A DNA stretch of 64,000 bases from NCBI GenBank assembly GCA_018287875.1, contig JAGVVL010000002.1:868001-932000 (forward strand), written 5' to 3'. Shown here in pieces: positions 10,664-20,347 of the stretch; position 1 is the first letter of the stretch, and each line of letters starts with the position of its first letter. The stretch comes from Nigrospora sphaerica. Lineage: Eukaryota > Ascomycota > Sordariomycetes > Amphisphaeriales > Apiosporaceae. The notes beneath the pieces are model-generated. The model saw only the letters and a program-made list of their open reading frames with translations. It did not search any database and was not told the origin of the DNA. A program made the translations under genes and the position numbers.

Positions 10664-12043
10664 TTATACCTCGGCGCGGAGTAATGCAACTTGGTGCATT
10701 ATACCCTGCGTTCCTTTCGTAAGCTGGTCAATCGAGCGATAAATTGACGTCGGCGAGCTATTCTGATGCTGCGAGATGCGACGCTTAATGTATTGCGTCT
10801 GCGAAGTTGCTTCAATTGGGTTGTCAGGTGTCTTGGAAAACCATGGTGTGGGCAGCTCTGTAACCGACTCCGGTGGCGTCGGCGTACGTAGCTTAATATC
10901 CAGCTTCGATATGACACTTTCTGGGCTGAGAGGGACAAGGCCAGCTCCTCGAAAGCCTCCTTGGATATTTTGAGCAGTTAAGGCGTCTTGGAATGCTTTA
11001 TAGAAGGCCGGGAAGAAGTCAGCCTTTGTGATGTGCGTGACATGCCTGCGCATCAACTCTTCGATTTGTCGACCGTATGCTTTCTTAAGCGGACTAAAAC
11101 AACCGACGTCAAGCGGCTGAAGGAGGTGGGACGAGTGTGGAGGCATGCATAAAGTAATAATCCTGTTTTCTTGGCAATAGAGCTCGAAAGCGGTCGAGTG
11201 GTGGCTCTCGTGGCCGTCGAGGACGAGAAGACGATACGCCCCGGTTGTACGCCCTTTGGTGTGTTGGTCGAAGTGTTGAATCCATTCCAGACCTCGCTCG
11301 TTTGTTGTCCAGCCGTTTTCGCTAACGGAAATCCTCCAGTCTTCAGGTAGCTGGCTATCTTCGTACCAGGAGGAGAGGTGGAATTTGCCGGCAACGATGA
11401 TGAATGGCGGGATCGCCCAGCCCTGGGAGTTGACGCCTTGAATCACTGTAATCCATTCCCGATTGCCTTGTTGGGCTATCTTCGGCCTTCCACGCCTCTC
11501 AGCGCTTGTAACGACCATGCCCGCGGAGATGATGCCGATCATGAAGCCTGTCTCGTCGAAGTTGTAGATATCCGCTTCTTGTACGCCATACTTCGCGATT
11601 ATGTTCCGTATAAGCCGAAACCACGCGTTTATCGCGTCTGGATCTTCGCACTGGGCCCTCTGGTAGTCGTATCTCCGATTTAAACGCGTCCGGAGCTCGG
11701 GTTGTCGTTTTACGAAGTTTGTAGCCCAGCGCTTGCCAACCGGTGACGTGTCGCGGTCGCGTAACAGTTGATTGGCCATATCCCCCACGCGAGCGAGATT
11801 TGGAGGGAAAGCGCGAGAGTCCAGGTTAAGAACGTATTGAACAATCGTTGATTCCTCCAGGTCCGTCAGTTTTCGTGATTTCGGTACAGAATCGCGTCGC
11901 GAAAGGCGACCGCGCCGGCGGCGACATAAGGTTGTATGGTCCACGCTGTAAAGCCTTGCAGCGCCGCGGGCGCTAAGTTCCGGGTCTCTTTCCATAGCCT
12001 GAATGGCTAGGATTATATCCTTTTCGTCGCTCCTATGCTGCAT
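10664..12043 (-). CDS. Fot1/pogo transposase, C-terminally truncated by a stop
   Basis: The start is the ATG at 12043 (MQHRSDEKD), inside the element; the open frame continues upstream through the TIR but that part is not element-specific coding. The 459 residues contain a psq-type helix-turn-helix (about 8-50), a CENP-B-type DNA-binding segment (about 60-125) and a DDE endonuclease with D163 (NFDETGF), D276 (LVLDGHES) and D312 (QPLDVGCF), a D-35-D spacing. The frame is stopped by TAA at 10664-10666. Beyond it the same frame continues to a TAA at 10388-10390, with two more stops (TAG, TAA) just before a zinc-knuckle motif RCRRCGNGGHNARTC. The intact form would have about 551 residues. All three stops fit CAA or CAG changed to TAA or TAG. 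The catalytic part might still be made, but the zinc knuckle is lost. Confidence 0.92.
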   Translation of the reverse strand: MQHRSDEKDIILAIQAMERDPELSARGAARLYSVDHTTLCRRRRGRLSRRDSVPKSRKLTDLEESTIVQYVLNLDSRAFPPNLARVGDMANQLLRDRDTSPVGKRWATNFVKRQPELRTRLNRRYDYQRAQCEDPDAINAWFRLIRNIIAKYGVQEADIYNFDETGFMIGIISAGMVVTSAERRGRPKIAQQGNREWITVIQGVNSQGWAIPPFIIVAGKFHLSSWYEDSQLPEDWRISVSENGWTTNERGLEWIQHFDQHTKGRTTGAYRLLVLDGHESHHSTAFELYCQENRIITLCMPPHSSHLLQPLDVGCFSPLKKAYGRQIEELMRRHVTHITKADFFPAFYKAFQDALTAQNIQGGFRGAGLVPLSPESVISKLDIKLRTPTPPESVTELPTPWFSKTPDNPIEATSQTQYIKRRISQHQNSSPTSIYRSIDQLTKGTQGIMHQVALLRAEV

Positions 12044-12095
12044 CTTTGGTTGTGATGGAATCTTGGTTTTAGTGCAAGTGTCGCGTGGAATTTGG

Positions 12096-12141
12096 TTAGT
12101 GTTGCATTCACTTGTCTGTTGCACTCGCTTATCGATTACGT
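12096..12141 (-). repeat. Right terminal inverted repeat of copy 2
   Basis: 46 bp, inverted match of 10282-10327, followed by the TA target duplication at 12142-12143. Confidence 0.92.
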
Positions 12142-12143
12142 TA

Positions 12144-12933
12144 GGGTTTTCTTCCGTAAGTTGAAGAACCACTAAGCAACCTTTATGCCGGAATTAAGAT
12201 TGCTAGCGCTTCACCTACCCGTGTATTTCCATGACGCGGAATTTTGCATTACCATGTTGGGAGCAAATTCATTGGTTGAATCCGTAATTTCGAGGCCCAA
12301 TGCGCTGATGATCTTTGCAATGTCAACTACCTATCTGATGGGTTCGGAGACTGGTGTGCTCGGGAGACAGGGAATCGCTTCCCGATTGAGGTTGACTACG
12401 AGGGCGAAGTACCGCCCCAGAACTGCTCGGGCGAGTCATTAACTCGGCGCAACCCCGAACCAGCGGATTTTTCGCGAAGCTTGACGCGCCTCGTCGTTCC
12501 TCACCCGCCTGAGGAGAACATGGGAAGCGACCGGAAGCATGCTTCGGCCCCGGGTCGAGCGAAGATCTTTTTCCATGATCGATACCGGCCATAAAGGTGC
12601 CGGACTCGCGAAGACAGGTCTATTTTGTATTATGAACAACGCCTCAAAAAGTTGTTTTGCATCGCTGGATCAATCCGCGGCGTCGTAAAGCGTAGTGTGG
12701 GTATCATATATCGGTAATACTACATGTCAACGTGGACCAGGTTTGGTATCCTTTCAAGTTCCCCACCACCCTCACACGTTAACGCATTGTCATCAAACAT
12801 GCGTCACACGTTAACGCGTTATCATAAAACATGCGGCCATCATGTGACGGTGACGGCGTGAGCCGCTCGCCGTCTCTTTTCCCCGGCTTCTTCATCAACT
12901 CTCCATGAGAGCAGGGGTGAGCCCCCCTTGCTT
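12144..12933. other. Spacer between transposon copy 2 and the rhodopsin-domain gene
   Basis: No gene is seen. It contains the 32-bp tandem duplication listed next and a stretch at about 12335-12405 that resembles one at 4038-4110, perhaps debris of an older dispersed repeat. Confidence 0.45.
12773..12836. repeat. Tandem duplication of a 32-bp unit
   Basis: Two adjacent copies (12773-12804 and 12805-12836), both starting CACACGTTAACGC and sharing an ATGCG near the end, with a few differences between them. Confidence 0.85.
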
Positions 12934-14378
12934 CTAGGATGAAACCGTAAAAGAGCTGCTGGGCCGCCGCTCGGGCCGGTCGCGCGGCGTCCCCTGGGCA
13001 TTGCGCACGAGGTCGACCTTATCCTGACTCAAGTCAAAGGTGGTGTGGCCCAGCTCGATGTCTTCGGGTTGACGCTCCTCGGCCGTCATCTGGAAGGTGC
13101 GGTTGACATAGATCTGGCGTTCGCCGCCCTTGTCAGCGTTGCGGGACCGGCCCGCGCCGTACCCGCTCCGCCCGTGCCCGTAACCGCTCCCACTCCCGTT
13201 CTTGTACGCGCTGGTCTCGCGGTGGTGGGCACGCAGTGCCGCGCACGCGGGAAGACACGCGCAGATTAGTCCCAAGCCCACCTCTGCGTTTCTGTTGGGG
13301 GGCCCAAGGAACGTTCGTCAGCACAATATCCATGTATGTGTAAGGCATAAAACCCTTGGATAGGGGGGAGAAAAAGAGTGAAGGTTGGGAGGCTGCATAC
13401 CCCGATAGCACCACCTTCACAAAGGTAATGGTGGCGTTGCTGGACTGGCCCTCGATGGCGATCATGACCAGTCGGTAAAAGCTGAAGGCAGTGGCTACAC
13501 CTCCGGCGCCCAGGAGGCCCGCCACGCGCAGCTTCTTTTTATCGGGCAGCTGCAGCGACCAGGTCAGCGGCAGGGGCAGGACCAGGATGGCCAGGTCGCT
13601 GATAACGCTGATGATAGAGTCGGCCAGGATGATTTCCCCCTGGTTGAGGCACTTCTCCGTCTCGCCCATCCAGTAGGCCGAGATGGGCCAGCAGATGCGG
13701 ATCTTGATGACCAGGCCCGAAGTGTAGTAAGCCACAAGCATGCCCATAAAGACGCCGATGCCGATGTTGGTTTTCTTGTGCACGGGGCCAAAGACGCGGC
13801 CAATGATGATGAGCAGCGCCAGCTTGACGAAGAGCGCCATCGGGGCATAGAAGATGGTCGCGACGTAGCCCGACTTGAAGAAATTGATGGCATTTTCCGG
13901 CGAAACCTCCCAGAAATTGTACCCTCCGCCATAGTAGGCAACTGTTGATGGGTAACTAAGTTAGACCCTTCATATCGGGGAGAGGTAAGGGTCGGGCTGG
14001 TGGACGTACGCAAGACGCTAGCAATGCAGTAGCCAATCATTAATATCTGTGTCACAGGAATCAGACCACGGAGCGAAAATAAAGAGAGCATCAGTTGTAT
14101 GCATACGTAAGCGGCGTAGCAGCAAACTTGAGAGAAGTTAGTGTCTGGTTAATAGAGTCAGGTGCGACTGGGCTGATAGGATATGGCTTACAATCATCCC
14201 AGCCCCAGGCGAAGCCCATGACCCTGGACTTGGCATAGACGCGAAGAGCCACAAAGCCGCTAACGACGACGATGTTTAGGGCCTGTACCACAATGCAGCA
14301 CGTCCGCAGGACATCGAACGGGTGCTCCAGGTTGGGCGTCACACCGTCAGGCGGCGGTATTGAGCCGGAATAACTCAT
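12934..14378 (-). CDS. Integral membrane protein with fungal rhodopsin domain
   Basis: Five exons: 14192-14378, 14107-14126, 14010-14046, 13401-13941 and 12934-13291, giving 380 residues. The opening IPPPDGVTPNLEHP, the motif GWDD after the second helix, a YGGGYNFW loop, ICWPISAYW, CLNQ, DLAILVLPLPLTW, GAGGVATAFSFYRL and GLICACLPA are the usual landmarks of the fungal rhodopsin-domain (SAT4-type) seven-helix family. Substrates or ligands of the family are unknown; it is not a retinal opsin. The last 110 residues are a polar cytoplasmic tail. Exon 2 has only 20 nt. The 60-nt intron after it is a multiple of three without a stop, so retention would add 20 residues, but splicing joins CCYAAY to ILMIGYC as expected for the family. 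An alternative start lies at 14393. Confidence 0.88.
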
Positions 14379-16542
14379 GTTGGGACTAAACAAAGCTACC
14401 TCATGTGGGTGCAGAAGAAGAAGAAAGGGACAGTTACGCAGGACCGGAGAGCCAATCCCATCTGGCTACGAGAAGTCAAGAGGGAAAAGGAAGGATGGGC
14501 GGCCACCACGGATTGATGTACGCAAGATGGTGGAGAGGCGGGCTCGAACCCCCCGCGCTGGCCGTTTTATGACATGTCTTCTTGAGGTTCCTGCAGGTTC
14601 TGTTCGGTCCATCACACCTCCCCTGCGCCTAATAGAGCGGCACCCTGATCATCTGCCGATAATGAAAGTTAACATGACTAGCATGACTGGGATGGGATAG
14701 TGCATATCTGTAGCTAGGGGTTGGAGTGGCCGTCAGCCAGCGTACGTTTGTATAGAGGTACATAAGGCTGCTCGCGGACGGGGAGGGCCATCACTCTTTG
14801 GACCCACTGGATATGAATATGATGGACAGAATCCTCATTTCAGGTTGCATAGGCTCCGACGCAAATCGTACGTTCGCGTTGGTGCGGATTGGCTCCCGAG
14901 GGCCGCTATTGAGCGGGACACAGTCCAGGTGCTCACCCGCATGCCCCCATGTCCATATGGCCATGCCTTCAGGAAAAGGCCCGGATGTGCGCCTTGCACG
15001 CCCATCAGGTGCCCGCCTCGCGCAGGTGTGGCACTTCCCTGTTGCCGAGTGCCGGGGCCACGGTAGGCATGGGGCGGGCGGGCAAGCGGCCCTCATTGGC
15101 CCAGGTCGCTGATTGGAGATGGCGTTTTAGGGCAGGGTGACATCGGAGAAATAGGTACCGGTCATCCGGCTAAGAAGGTTGCCGTCGTGAGCGTCTCAGG
15201 ATATACTTCAACACGACCAGGGGAATGATCGGCCGGCCACAGGTATAAACGACCCGTGGGGGCTCCAGTTTGGGGCGCCCCCACCGAACGCATGACGCCG
15301 ATTTCGCCCACGTCTCAACATCACACACGAACCGTCAAGATCTTCGCCGGCGGCCCAATGCAGCCGGTGAAAGGGTCGCCGTCGCGAGGGACCCCTGCCC
15401 GCTCTACTGAGCATCTCAGGAAGCCGAGGAGGAGGCATGGGTGGATCGATGTGACCTTGACCGTCCGGCCCGCTTTCCCATCAGCATCTCAATGATACTA
15501 TGTTATCCAAATGTGCCCGTGGCATGGTGCGTAATGGACCTTCTCAAGCATCGCGTGACTCTGTCAGCCGTTTACATAGTAGAGGTGGGGGGCTTTTTCG
15601 CTTCTTCGGCGTGCGTAAGGCGGGCAGACTCGAACAGCAGGGATCGTTACGCCTAGCGCACCGGTGCCGCGAGGCGAGTCGAGTCAGTGACCCCGAAGTC
15701 CACTTAAGGTTGAGACGGGTGGCTGCATGTTTAGGTACATACCTACTTATTTAAGTAGGTAGAAGAAAAGGGGGAAAAAAAAAAAGCATTTAGGCTAGTT
15801 TTGCCGGCCCTGGCAGGCCAGCCTAGCCTAGCCTGTCCAAGACAGTCGGGGCAAATACAGGCGGAGCAGACGGGCCTTGGCATGACTGCATGGGATGGAA
15901 GCTCGCTCGATTGATTGATGAGCCTCGCTTGTGCACGTCTGACAGACGCCAATGCGCCGTGACTGCCGGCCCCCCCGGGACGCATACTGGGCGTTCCTGC
16001 ATGCCATAAGGGTTCGCTGGGTTGCTGCAATGTCCCCAATCAACTGCCATCATCCTGCATTAGCAACTCTGACCTCTCCCTGACTGTCTAGGTGCCAATG
16101 CATGGTAACATCGATTGCACCGATGGGACGACCTCAGTTTGGATTGCATATCGGGCAGGGATCCCCCGGAACGCAGGTGCGGCCGTCCTGCCTTGTCGTT
16201 CCCATCTTTCCGTGAGAGATTGCCTTGAAAATCATCATAAGCCTCTCTAGGGCTCTCTGGCCCAGCCTTCCTCGAGTGGCCCGCCCTTCAGTCCCATAGA
16301 AGTGCCCGACGATCCCGGCCCCTGGCTCGATCACCCCGAGAGACGCGACCAAAGCTGTCTGTCGTCTGCGTCACTTTTGCCCGAAGCAGAAAACCGCTCT
16401 TCTTCCGCTCTCGTCTCGTCACATCGAGCATACAATACACGAAAACCACTGTTCCACGCCGGTCCATCGCGAACTCAAACTACCGTGCAACCAGCCAATC
16501 GCTAATCCCCCGAAGATCTAAGTATTTTACCCAACTGCTAAA
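14379..16542. other. Intergenic region between divergent genes (rhodopsin-domain and OYE)
   Basis: Two divergently oriented genes start at its ends, so both promoters lie here. It contains a palindromic AT-rich stretch (TACTTATTTAAGTA at about 15744-15757), an A-run at about 15774-15784 and no convincing coding region. Confidence 0.5.
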
Positions 16543-17860
16543 ATGGGCTCCATCAACACCGGCGCCGCTTCTAAGCTCTTTGAGCCAATCACCATTGCCG
16601 ATGGCAAGATCACACTGAAGCACCGCGTCGTGATGGCGCCGCTCACCCGGAACCGGGGAACTCCCCTGAATCCCGACTCGACCCCGGAGAACCCCAACCG
16701 CATCTGGCTCCCCAATGATCTCATGAAGGAGTACTACTCCCAGCGTGCCACCGACGGTGGTCTAATTATCTCCGAGGGTCTGCCGCCTTCACTCGAGGTA
16801 TCTTAACGCCTGCCTGCCTGCCACCCACGGCGGCCCGAGTCAAGCTCCATGTCCCGAAATTCGCATACTGATCGCTCTCCTGCAGGGTAATGGCATGCCT
16901 GGTGTTCCCGGCATCTTTCTGCCCGAACAGGCCGAGGGCTGGAAGCGCATTGTCGATGCTGTCCACGCCAAGGGCGGCTACATCTACGCCCAGCTCTGGC
17001 ACTCGGGCCGGGCCAACATCCCGCAGATGACGGGCACGCCCATCGTGGCGCCGTCGGCGGTGCCGTGGGACGACCCCGAGGAGAAGTTCGTGTACCCGCC
17101 GCCGCACACAACGGAGCAGGTCCGGTACGCCGACCACCCGCCCGTGGAGATGACGGTGGAGAAGATCAAGCAGACGATCCAGGACCACGTCGACGCTGCG
17201 CGCCGCGCCATGGCCGCCGGTTTCGACGGCGTCGAGCTGCACGGCGGCAACGGCTACCTGACGGAGCAGTTTCTGAGCTCCAACAGCAACCGGCGTACCG
17301 ACGCCTACGGCGGCTCGGCTGAGAAGCGCTGCACCTTCGCGCTCGAGCTGCTGGGCGCCCTAGCCGCGGCCGTGGGCCAGGAGAACCTGGCGGTGCGGCT
17401 CACGCCCTTCGGCCTCTTCAACCAGGCGCGTGGCGAGCAGCGGCTCGAGACGTGGGGCCACCTGTGCCGCGAGCTCAAGCGGACGCTCCCACGCCTCTCG
17501 TACGTGAGCTTCATCGAGCCGCGGTACGAGCAGATCTTCTCAGAGGCCGAGAAGACGGCCTTCCTCGACTCGTGGAGCCTGGCCACCGTCGACCTCGCCC
17601 TCTTCCGCGACATCTTCGCCGGCACCCCCTTCTTCTCCGCCGGCGGCTTCGACGACCGCAACTCCTGGGGCGTCCTCGAGGCCGGCAAGTACGACGCCCT
17701 GGTCTACGGCCGCTACTTCATCAGCAACCCCGACCTCGTAGAGCGCCTGCGCAACGGCTGGCCGCTGGCCCCCTACGACCGCTCCCGCTTCTACGGGCCA
17801 TTTGCCGACCCCGAGGTCGGCTACACCGACTATCCTACCTACAAGGGGGGCAGCGCGTAG
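16543..17860 (+). CDS. Old yellow enzyme-type NADH:flavin oxidoreductase
   Basis: Two exons, 16543-16797 and 16886-17860, joined at CTCGAG|GTATCT and CTGCAG|GGT, give 409 residues. The protein is an FMN-dependent ene-reductase of the OYE barrel family, which reduces activated C=C bonds with NAD(P)H. Visible landmarks are LFEPITI and VVMAPLTRNR near the N-terminus, QLWHSGRA (His about 124), the HGGNGYLTEQFLSSNSNRRTD stretch (His204 and Asn207 as the usual substrate-binding pair), an AVRLTPFGLF segment, FSAGGFDDRN and YGRYFISNPDL near the phosphate-binding end. The length is normal. No cluster partners lie next to it, so its natural substrate cannot be inferred. The start ATG sits directly after AAA in a good context. 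Confidence 0.94.
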
Positions 17861-20347
17861 AGACAAAGAGAGAGCATGGGTGGGCCTCGGGGAGTTGCTG
17901 TACAAGTGCTTAACTTGCCTACAAGCTTAGCCTCTCAAAATTCGTGTACCTTGCCGTGCCCAAACCTTCCATTGCTTTTTGCCTTTGACGTGACAGTGCA
18001 ACGTGATGGCATGAGTTCAATCCCTGGATCTCTCACCAACGGCTGGACGGGCGATGCAGGGGATCGCCAGGGTCGCTCGGCGGGGCACCACATTTCCTCG
18101 CGCGGGAAGCAAACTCTCCGGTGATGATCCGGAAATTGTACACCAATTCGCTTTCGTTAGGTAGGGCAACCCGTGCCCGATAGCGATGCAAGCATATACA
18201 TCTAGCCGTCGACCGGCGCATGAACGAACCTGTTTCAACCAAAACTCGGTACCATGGAACATAAATATCATTGTGAGGGTGGGCGGCTCCGTCCAACGCG
18301 CAAGGGTCTTGGCCAGCATCACGAACTGTCTTGGCCCCCTTCCAATCGCAACCCTGGCTCCATGCCCCAGGCGTTCTCTCTTCCGGCCCCTCCGGCAACG
18401 GCGTCGACTTGCGACAAGGGCCGTATCCCTCGGGCGCGCATGGTGGCCTGGGCGGGCTGCGATATGCATAATCCGTACAACCATGGCCTCCAAGACCAGC
18501 AGCACCGGGCCTGCAGGCCGCTGCCAACTCGCTCGTATGACACGGGCAGTTTCGTGCCCCATTCGACAGTTCCCTCCCTCTTCACCTTGCGCCGAGGTCT
18601 CCCCGGCCAGGCGCCGGCAAGTCCCTCGAGCCCGGGCCTTTCCTTCGACCCGCCGTATGTTTGATCCCGGACTCGCCCTATTCGCCACTGTGCGTTCCCA
18701 CTGCGATGCCTGGTGTGGGAATGGTCTGCTCCGTTGGGGGTGGATTATGGGGTCCGTGGCGAAATCGCCACCGGCAGCAGAGGGCCCGGCCGAGACGTCA
18801 CGCTGAAGCGGAGGGGGTCATCTCGTTAACGCGTTATTCTACGGCTTCAAGCCGGTGGCGTCTCACGATGCGGCGGCGCGACAACGGAGTATTGAAAGAT
18901 CCAGCGTCCCAGCTTAGGACCATTCGGTCCACACATTCAGACTACCCGATTGTGACAGGAACGTCCCACAATGTCGTATTCTACACCTTCAGCGTTTGGC
19001 GGACGGCACGCCGGACGAGCAGTTCAATAAGCTCGTGGTCCTGAATGGTTATGTGCCTACTGAGTGCGCTCCCAGTTGACTGGATGCAGGTGTAGTCTCG
19101 GTTTACACACGAGCTGCCTGTACTTAACTCGCCTTTGCCTAATACTTATGCCTGGATCCCATGCTCAGGTCCCTTCCCCAAACCTTGGCCGTGCTAGGCC
19201 TGGCCTCCGGAGTTCCCACTGACCCCGAATACCGCGTGCGGCATGCCAAATCGCTGGTTGAACTGCGTCTTCGACTCGACGTGGAACCCCCGTATCCTCG
19301 GGGACTTTTGATACCCGCGCGCACGATTGGGACAATCAATCATCGCCGCGGCGGCGGCCAAGCAGCTGGCCATGCCGGACAGGGCGCGTGGGGGCGAGGA
19401 TTTCGGCAAGGCGGAGCGCTAGGCGCGGGCCCCTGCGAGTGCCCCTGAGAGTACCCCCGCATCCGTTCCGAAGCGCGACTGGCAGGGCGCGCGCACTGAG
19501 CATGCCGGGGCTGGAGCAGAGCGGTCCATCCGCATGTTCATCGGCAGCGCCCGGGGTCTTTTGAGTCAAGTCGAATCATGACGGGTAGCATGGTGTTTTC
19601 AAATGGCACATGATTTTTTTTTTCAATCTACAGGCGGTGTAGAAGGAGGTTGACTGCATGCTTAAGTACGGCAGCGAAGGTTGAGTGTGTTGGCTGGCGG
19701 CAAACTGTAGGGTGCTCGAGCATATGGGCATGGTAGGTAGGTATGTACGTATGTAGGTACCTGAACGTATTTGGCACGCGCGCCCCAACCCCGCGTGCCT
19801 CTCCCACCCATGGGGGGGGGTTTGCCGCAAGGCGTTAGGTGGTTCGGGTCGCAGGCCGGTGCCAGGAGCCTACCTACCCTCTCTCTACCTGAATGAGGAT
19901 AGAACCTCGCTCTCAAACGAGTAACCCTGTGTATGAGAGACTTCTCAAGCCTGGCGATGGCACCGACCTGAATACGATCAAGATGGTCTGGCAGGCGGCG
20001 GGAGTCTGCGCTGATAACCCCAACGCAACCACCCACGCTCGTTACTGGGCCGACTTCCCCTCGCTGCCTACAAACCAAGGAGGGGTCAGTCGGCCTCCTG
20101 CATCCGTATTCACATGCATCATCCAGGCCACCACCAACCTTTGATTCGTCAATTCTCGCCAAGGCAGAAGCATCCCGCCCTTTCTGTTGCAAACAGCCTG
20201 CTGGGCGCGCTGCGTTGCCAACGTTGTCTTAAGCCTTTCTCGACGCCCGCCCAACACGCGGCACCTGCCCCCCTTCAACTCCCTCCCTCTCAGCCCTCGC
20301 ATCGTCGCCCTTCTGTCGGTCGGTGAACAGCCCGCCCTAGAACTACG
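17861..20347. other. Gene-poor spacer
   Basis: No gene with coding character was found. Frames on both strands at about 18000-18800 lack recognisable domains and overlap each other. A T-run lies at about 19612-19624, and short GTAGGTA/GTACGTA repeats lie at about 19732-19760. The last few hundred bases are the likely promoter of the polymerase gene. Confidence 0.45.

Larger units (their letters stand above)
10282..12141 (-). mobile_element. Fot1/pogo-type DNA transposon, copy 2
   Basis: The element is 1860 bp long with 46-bp terminal inverted repeats (10282-10327 and 12096-12141), flanked by TA at 10280-10281 and 12142-12143. It has the same layout and nearly the same length as copy 1, but the transposases and TIRs differ clearly, so the two are related families rather than sister copies. 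Its transposase frame is open through the catalytic domain but carries three stops near the C-terminus. Confidence 0.93.

Noticed and set aside
14535..14565. T-arm-like segment on the minus strand (GGTTCGAGCCCG)
   Set aside because: No cloverleaf could be built around it.
18017..18806. Frames of about 206-223 codons on both strands
   Set aside because: Mutually overlapping, Arg/Pro/Ser-rich, without motifs; not supported as genes.
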